A stretch of DNA of 9,638 nucleotides. Origin: JAIOTG01 sp964644045 (GTDB lineage Bacteria; Patescibacteriota; Patescibacteriia; Patescibacteriales; JAGXOH01). This document shows, piece after piece, positions 6,717 through 9,638 of this stretch; position 1 is the stretch's first letter; every line of letters begins with the position of its first letter. The notes beneath the pieces are model-generated. The model saw nothing but the letters and a program-made list of their open reading frames with translations. It was not told the DNA's origin and made no database searches. The stretch lies in NCBI GenBank assembly GCA_964644045.1, contig CAZXUK010000032.1, forward strand, positions 1 to 9,638, written 5' to 3'. A program made the translations under genes and the position numbers.

Positions 6717-6926
6717 TTAGGAATGCTTTCTTAAGGAGGCGGCGATAACTATAACATAGACAGCTGAAAGACCTACTAAGCCATAAACAACTCGGGATAA
6801 AAGACTCATGTCTCCCAGAATGGTAGCGACTAGATCAAAGCTAAAAGCCCCGACCAGACCCCAATTCAAAGCGCCGATGATAACCAGGGTGAGAGCCACC
6901 CAATCCAAGGGTTGTAATTTATTCAT
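6717..6926 (-). CDS. DUF378 family two-helix membrane protein
   Basis: 69 residues with two membrane helices (about 9-33 and 43-64). The first contains the family hallmark G-A-L-N-W-G-L-V-G, preceded by D-W-V-A-L-T-L-V-I-I, and L-S-R-V-V-Y-G-L-V-G leads into the second. This is the DUF378 (YuzA-like) pattern; length is normal for the family and the function is unknown. The start is well fixed by a consensus Shine-Dalgarno (AAGGAGGTG) eight bases before the ATG at 6926. It stands alone on the - strand between two terminators, so it is probably transcribed singly, converging on the kinase cluster. Confidence 0.93.
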   Translation of the reverse strand: MNKLQPLDWVALTLVIIGALNWGLVGAFSFDLVATILGDMSLLSRVVYGLVGLSAVYVIVIAASLRKHS

Positions 6927-6933
6927 ATGTGCT

Positions 6934-6942
6934 CACCTCCTT
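6934..6942 (-). promoter_or_regulatory. Consensus Shine-Dalgarno of the DUF378 gene
   Basis: On the - strand AAGGAGGTG lies eight bases before the ATG at 6926, a near-perfect match to the 16S rRNA 3' tail. No other start in the window has a comparable site, so this gene is probably translated more strongly than its neighbours. Confidence 0.85.
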
Positions 6943-7045
6943 TCTGCTTAAAGATTAAATAAACCCATAATCTAAGCTAACTACAACTAAATAATAAAAC
7001 AAATTAACCAAAAAAGCAAGGGGTAAAATCACTTAATTTCCACTT

Positions 7046-7076
7046 AAAAAGGGCAGTCGACTAGACTGCCCTTTTT
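7046..7076. terminator. Intrinsic terminator downstream of tRNA-His (bidirectional)
   Basis: AAAAAGGGCAGTC (7046-7058) and GACTGCCCTTTTT (7064-7076) form a perfect 13-bp stem with a five-base loop (GACTA). On the - strand it follows tRNA-His by about 40 bases and ends in a U-run. On the + strand it ends in seven Ts. Confidence 0.9.
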
Positions 7077-7116
7077 TTATTTCAAAGATGAATCAATATT
7101 TTCGTTTCATTATATG

Positions 7117-7188
7117 GGTGGCTAGAGGGAATTGAACCCTCACCATCGGCGCCACAAGCCGAGGTTCTACCATTAAACTATAGCCACC
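7117..7188 (-). tRNA. tRNA-His (GTG)
   Basis: Full cloverleaf on the - strand. Gene-encoded G-1 at 7188 faces C73 at 7117, the mark of tRNA-His. Acceptor stem GTGGCTA/TAGCCAC, D-arm GTTT/GAAC, anticodon stem TCGGC/GCCGA with loop TTGTGGC (anticodon GTG), T-arm GAGGG/CCCTC with loop TTCAATT. After C73 only CA then T is encoded, so CCA must be added by the CCA-adding enzyme. The terminator at 7046-7076 lies downstream. Confidence 0.95.
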
Positions 7189-7234
7189 ATCATTTAAACT
7201 TAACTTGATAATATCTTAAATTTAAACACCTTAT

Positions 7235-7783
7235 CTAAACTTTATAAAAATAAACTTTATCTTGATTATTGTTAACTATTATTTCTTTATAAGGATTTAG
7301 GCCGGGAAAAGGAAAGGCATAAGAAATAAGAATTGTTCCTTTGCGACAATCAGATTTAATTTTATTTTCCACTTTTTTCATCATTAAATTGTTTAGAAAA
7401 CAATAAATTAAATTTTCCGGAGATAAATTAACTTTGAAAAAATTTTTTCTTCTTATTTTTATATCTTTAAATTTCTTTCCCAAGTGTAGTTTGGCTTTCA
7501 AGTAAGGTATAAAACTATATTCCAGACCCAAGCAGCGGGCTTGGGGATATCTTTCTTTAATTCTTTTTAAAAAATCGGCCTCTCCGCAACCCAGCTCGCA
7601 TACATTCCCTTTAAAATCTTTGCCTAAATCAATATTTTCTAAAACTATGTCCAAAGTATTATCTTTGGTTCTAACAAAAGGCGCGTATCCTCTGACAATA
7701 TCATTGATTAATTTTATAACCAAAGCAGAAAAGACAATCACTAGAATTATAATAAAAATATATAAAAAATCTATCAAAAACAT
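7235..7783 (-). CDS. Membrane-anchored class I SAM-dependent methyltransferase-like protein
   Basis: 182 residues. One N-terminal membrane helix (about 4-27) is followed by a Rossmann-type domain. Motif I is V-C-E-L-G-C-G-E-A-D-F (61-71), the SAM-binding glycine loop; Glu88 in C-L-G-L-E-Y-S is the acidic residue expected after beta-2 for binding the SAM ribose. A-P-F-V-R-T before the domain fits the entry segment of small methyltransferases. The C-terminal half is short and Lys-rich and shows no recognisable substrate motif, so the substrate is unknown. The domain is near the minimum size for this fold. The ATG at 7783 has only a weak GGAAA upstream. It lies between the two tRNA genes on the same strand; I see no functional link with them. 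Confidence 0.78.
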   Translation of the reverse strand: MFLIDFLYIFIIILVIVFSALVIKLINDIVRGYAPFVRTKDNTLDIVLENIDLGKDFKGNVCELGCGEADFLKRIKERYPQARCLGLEYSFIPYLKAKLHLGKKFKDIKIRRKNFFKVNLSPENLIYCFLNNLMMKKVENKIKSDCRKGTILISYAFPFPGLNPYKEIIVNNNQDKVYFYKV

Positions 7784-7798
7784 TTTCCAAATTTAATT

Positions 7799-7822
7799 GT
7801 GGCGCACTCGGCAGGATTCGAA
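7799..7822 (-). repeat. Partial second copy of the tRNA-Arg 3' end (att-like direct repeat)
   Basis: These 24 bases match 7912-7935, the T-loop, 3' T-stem strand, acceptor strand and CCA of tRNA-Arg, at 23 of 24 positions (mismatch at 7803/7916, the discriminator base), in the same orientation and 113 bp apart. The match stops sharply at the T-loop. The next bases form a GGGGC-GGAA-GCCCC hairpin (7823-7836) instead of the 5' T-stem strand, so it is not a second tRNA. Such 3'-end duplications are typical attachment-site scars of tRNA-targeting integrases. No integrase is visible here. Confidence 0.7.
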
Positions 7823-7875
7823 GGGGCGGAAGCCCCACGACCGAGAGCAACTTCTCCTCAATACCAAGTATACTT

Positions 7876-7912
7876 CTTATTCCGGCAGTGCCCAAGGCAC
7901 TGCCGGAATAAG
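7876..7912. repeat. Perfect 17-bp hairpin abutting the tRNA-Arg CCA end
   Basis: CTTATTCCGGCAGTGCC (7876-7892) and GGCACTGCCGGAATAAG (7896-7912) are perfect inverted repeats with a three-base loop (CAA). On the - strand the hairpin starts at the first base after the encoded CCA of tRNA-Arg. No U-run follows, so it is not a standard terminator. A 10-bp palindrome AAGTATACTT (7867-7876) adjoins it. It may be a 3'-processing or stabilising structure, or part of an inserted repeat. Confidence 0.85.
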
Positions 7913-8238
7913 TGGTGCACTCGGCAGGATTCGAACCTGCGGCCTACGGCTTAGCTTACCACTACAATTTTCATTGCCATTTTTTATAAAAAACGTTTGT
8001 GGTCTGGACCATCTCTTCACCATCTCAGGTGCCGCGCGTATGGCCTCTACGGAACCCTGCGGAAATTAGAAGCTAAATTAACACAAAATACTCAACACAC
8101 AGGTTTCCTCGGGGTTGCCATCAGCATTACCTGTTAAGGGTTCCCCGATATAGCGCGGTCCACTTACCGGGTTTTTAATTCCCCGGCAAGGCTCCAAATT
8201 TTAAAGGCCGTTGCTCTATCCGACTGAGCTACGAGTGC
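7913..8238 (-). tRNA. tRNA-Arg (UCU) interrupted by a group I intron
   Basis: On the - strand the 5' exon is 8238-8204 and the 3' exon 7954-7913; together they make 77 nt including an encoded CCA. Acceptor stem GCACTCG/CGAGTGC with A73; D-arm GCTC/GAGC; anticodon stem ACGGC/GCCGT; T-arm GCAGG/CCTGC with TTCGAAT. Joining the exons gives a seven-base loop CTTCTAA, anticodon UCU (Arg). The D-loop carries the A20-type residue (GGATA) that is an arginine identity element, and C35 and A73 also fit. The intron lies between U34 and C35, so the anticodon exists only after splicing. A weak hairpin plus T-run (8258-8278, - strand) and a TATATT box lie just upstream. Confidence 0.93.
7955..8203 (-). ncRNA. 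Group I self-splicing intron (IC3-like) in the tRNA-Arg anticodon loop
   Basis: 249 nt with no homing-endonuclease gene. The 5' exon ends in U and the intron ends in G (7955), the group I rule. P1: exon C-U-U (8206-8204) with intron G-A-G (8194-8192), giving the U.G pair at the splice site. P2: CCGGG/CCCGG hairpin. P3: CCGCGC (8158-8153) with GCGCGG (8037-8032). P4: TCGGGG (8148-8143) with CCCCGA (8114-8109). P6: GGAAACCTGTG (8108-8098) with CGCAGGGTTCC (8061-8051), one mismatch. P7: GGCCAT (8045-8040) with ATGGTC (8012-8007). P8: CACC/GGTG (8031-8028, 8021-8018). The core box AAGAGATGGTCC precedes an AT-rich P9 region. Layout and insertion after U34 resemble the Anabaena tRNA-Leu(UAA) intron of subgroup IC3. 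All catalytic elements look intact, so it is probably self-splicing (inference). Confidence 0.93.
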
Positions 8239-8333
8239 AAAAACAATGCAATAATATAAAAAAACACCGTTTCAGGTGAGTTACCATTTTATCTCAATGG
8301 TTAATTAAAAATTACCAAAAAAATCCTTAAAAG

Positions 8334-8582
8334 TCAAACTTTATTTTCCAAATATTGCCTTAATTCTTTAAAAGCCCAGCCCCTGTTACTTAGGTTGTTT
8401 TTTTCCTCCCCGGACATCTCGGCAAAAGTATTTCTATCTTCCTCCACTTCCTCCGAAAATCCCGCCTCTTTAGCGCTCAAAACTTCTATACCCAGATCCT
8501 TTAACATTTCGGTCATTTCCTTGATTTTCCCTTGATTGTTACTGGCGAAAATTAACTTGTTTACATTGTTAAATTGTTTCAT
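8334..8582 (-). pseudogene. rdgB: Remnant of rdgB/Ham1 (non-canonical purine NTP pyrophosphatase) with the middle deleted
   Basis: From the ATG at 8582 the peptide runs M-K-Q-F-N-N-V-N then K-L-I-F-A-S-N-N-Q-G-K-I-K-E-M, the nucleotide-binding N-terminus of RdgB/Ham1, on to E-V-E-E-D-R-N-T-F. It then jumps directly to A-E-M-S-G-E-E-K-N-N-L-S-N-R-G, the C-terminal motif of the same family (usually AE-M/L-x-x-EEKN-x-x-SHRG). About 82 residues remain of a protein normally near 190-200; the catalytic middle, including the D-S-G-L segment, is absent. The junction (about 8421-8429) falls at T-F-A-E, where both ancestral motifs read T-F, suggesting deletion between short similar sequences. E-D-R replaces the usual E-D-G, and S-N-R-G replaces S-H-R-G. 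An open frame extends upstream to an ATG at 8645, but that stretch encodes a hairpin repeat and is not RdgB-like. It is almost surely inactive as a pyrophosphatase. Confidence 0.8.
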
Positions 8583-8600
8583 TGTTACATTATCAATACA

Positions 8601-8638
8601 ATGCAAATCCGCTAATCCGCCGGCTGGCGGATGCAAAT
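8601..8638. repeat. REP-like hairpin flanked by ATGCAAAT direct repeats
   Basis: ATCCGCC-GGCT-GGCGGAT (8615-8632) is a perfect 7-bp GC-rich hairpin. ATGCAAAT occurs on both sides (8601-8608 and 8631-8638; the second overlaps the hairpin's last two bases), and AATCCGC is also doubled (8606-8612, 8614-8620). It sits just upstream of the rdgB remnant in AT-rich sequence and looks like a dispersed intergenic repeat. Copy number in the genome cannot be seen here. Confidence 0.55.
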
Positions 8639-8757
8639 TCTTCAAATTAAATTAAGGAATAACTATTGTAATGCGAATTTCACTATATTGTTTATATATT
8701 TTTTTATGTTTTAAAAAAATTAAACAAAACTAACAGCTAAAAGCTAACTCCTGAAAG

Positions 8758-9638
8758 CTACCTTTTGTACCACCAAACCGCCAAAACAGTAGAAAGGGGC
8801 ACTGATAAAATTATCCCCAAACTGCCGGCCAGGGTCCGGACTATTTCCGTGGCTACGGCTTCATTATTAATTATATGCCACCAAGTAGGAAAAGCGCTGC
8901 CTCCGCTAACAAATAACATTAAAAGGGGCAAGGAAACACCGGCATAAGCCAAAAATAAAGTGTTTACCATGGAACTAATATGGGAAACTCCGACACGATA
9001 ACTTTTTTTAAACACCTCTCTCTTTTGCTGATAAGGATCAGCCTCCACTATCTCTTTAACTGTCGCTACTTGGGAAACCACCACATCATCCAAAACCCCT
9101 AAACTTCCGATTAAGATTCCGGCTAGAAGCAAACCTTGAAAATTAATGCTTTTCTCTCCCAAACTAATCAAAGGCAGAATATTCTCTCCGCTCAAACCTG
9201 ATAAATGAGCTAATTGCACAAAAAACCAAGAAATAAAAAATACTAAAAGTAAACTGGCAAAAATACTGACTACGGAAAGGTGAGAAAGCTCTCTAAATCC
9301 TTCGGTAATATAGATTACAGCCAGTAAAATCAAAAAAGAGCCTGTTATAGTTATTAATAGAGCGTTAGCTCCTCCTAAGATACCCGGGATAATAAATTTA
9401 ATTATGATAAAAAAAGTTAACGCCAAGGAAAATAAGGCCTTCAAGCCCTTTAACCTGCCCACCACAATTAGGGCTAAAACAAACAAACCGAAAAGCCACC
9501 ACAAGGCAGAGGAACGCACATAATCAGTGATATAATAACTCACCTTGCCTTGGTGGTCAAAAACCGCCGCTACTAAAACCTTATCTCCTTTTTTATAAAT
9601 TTGGCTGTCTGCCACAACTATTTCTCCGATCCCGTTAT
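8758..9638 (-). CDS. YibE/F family multi-pass membrane protein (5' end outside the window)
   Basis: 292 residues are visible; the frame stays open to the window edge (N-G-I-G-E-I-V before the GTG at 9615), so the start lies outside. Order: soluble segment with K-K-G-D-K-V (about 8-13 counted from the GTG) ending in Y-Y-I-T-D-Y-V-R, then about seven to eight membrane helices from residue 37 to 283. Family motifs are G-S-L-G-V-L-D-D-V-V-V-S-Q (170-182), V-G-V-S-H-I-S-S-M-V-N-T-L-F-L-A-Y-A-G (208-226) and N-E-A-V-A-T-E-I-V-R-T-L-A-G-S (251-265). This is the YibE/F pattern, an inner-membrane family of unconfirmed function. The stop is TAG at 8758. The 112 bases up to the REP-like repeat hold only AT-rich inverted repeats and no gene. 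Confidence 0.92.
   Translation of the reverse strand, partial: NGIGEIVVADSQIYKKGDKVLVAAVFDHQGKVSYYITDYVRSSALWWLFGLFVLALIVVGRLKGLKALFSLALTFFIIIKFIIPGILGGANALLITITGSFLILLAVIYITEGFRELSHLSVVSIFASLLLVFFISWFFVQLAHLSGLSGENILPLISLGEKSINFQGLLLAGILIGSLGVLDDVVVSQVATVKEIVEADPYQQKREVFKKSYRVGVSHISSMVNTLFLAYAGVSLPLLMLFVSGGSAFPTWWHIINNEAVATEIVRTLAGSLGIILSVPLSTVLAVWWYKR

Noticed and set aside
7799..7850. A second tRNA gene downstream of tRNA-Arg.
   Set aside because: Only the T-loop-to-CCA part is present; there is no D-arm, anticodon arm or 5' T-stem strand, so it is a partial duplication.
7876..7912. The 17-bp hairpin as a Rho-independent terminator.
   Set aside because: No U-run follows it on either strand.
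7797..8069. A 90-codon + strand open frame with a G-R-I-R-T-C-G-L-R peptide.
   Set aside because: It runs antisense across the tRNA-Arg 3' exon, the intron core and the duplicated tRNA end; this peptide is the usual artefact of translating a tRNA T-arm backwards.
8203..8204. Reading the split tRNA as tRNA-Lys(UUU) by moving one base across the splice junction.
   Set aside because: The intron would then end in C rather than the obligatory G, and the D-loop A20 and C35 support arginine.
8258..8278. CACC-TGAAAC-GGTG plus seven Ts on the - strand as a terminator for the rdgB remnant.
   Set aside because: The stem is only four base pairs; too weak to list as a feature, though the T-run lies directly before the tRNA-Arg leader.

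Overview
The window is AT-rich (long A/T runs, Lys/Ile/Asn-rich proteins), with short intergenic gaps and mostly no Shine-Dalgarno sequences. It carries DUF378 and YibE/F membrane proteins and compact kinase/receiver proteins. This combination suggests a Patescibacteria (Candidate Phyla Radiation) bacterium, perhaps Parcubacteria-like. That placement is inference from gene style, not from a marker gene. TGA appears only as a stop, so I see no sign of the Gracilibacteria code.

Left half (1-6704, + strand): a signalling island. It starts with a tandem array of about 200-residue single-domain proteins. These are the C-terminal end of one copy (1-144), an intact copy (171-770), a broken copy (about 758-1145) and another intact copy (1146-1739). 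The intact copies align without gaps, and I read them tentatively as V4R/HNOB-like or DUF2378-like ligand-sensor domains. The broken copy is split by a roughly 220-bp insertion bounded by TAAATA repeats; removing it restores the reading frame exactly. Next comes a tight cluster: cytoplasmic PAS-PAS histidine kinase, double-receiver response regulator with no DNA-binding domain, seven-helix membrane protein, and a second histidine kinase (TM-HAMP-PAS) whose kinase core is a close paralogue of the first. A strong intrinsic terminator closes the cluster at 6671-6704. A plausible reading is a two-input, two-receiver phosphotransfer system, with the small sensor proteins and the 7TM protein as ligand-sensing partners.

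Right half (6705-9638, - strand): a DUF378 membrane protein with the only strong Shine-Dalgarno in the window, a bidirectional terminator, tRNA-His(GTG), a membrane-anchored SAM-methyltransferase-like protein, and a tRNA-Arg(UCU) gene interrupted by a 249-nt group I intron. The intron sits between anticodon bases U34 and C35, and pairings P1, P2, P3, P4, P6, P7 and P8 can be traced by eye. Just downstream of this tRNA are a perfect 17-bp hairpin abutting the CCA end and a second partial copy of the tRNA 3' end, which resembles an attachment-site scar. Then come an rdgB/Ham1 remnant that kept its two ends but lost its catalytic middle, a REP-like hairpin, and the C-terminal part of a YibE/F membrane protein running off the window edge.
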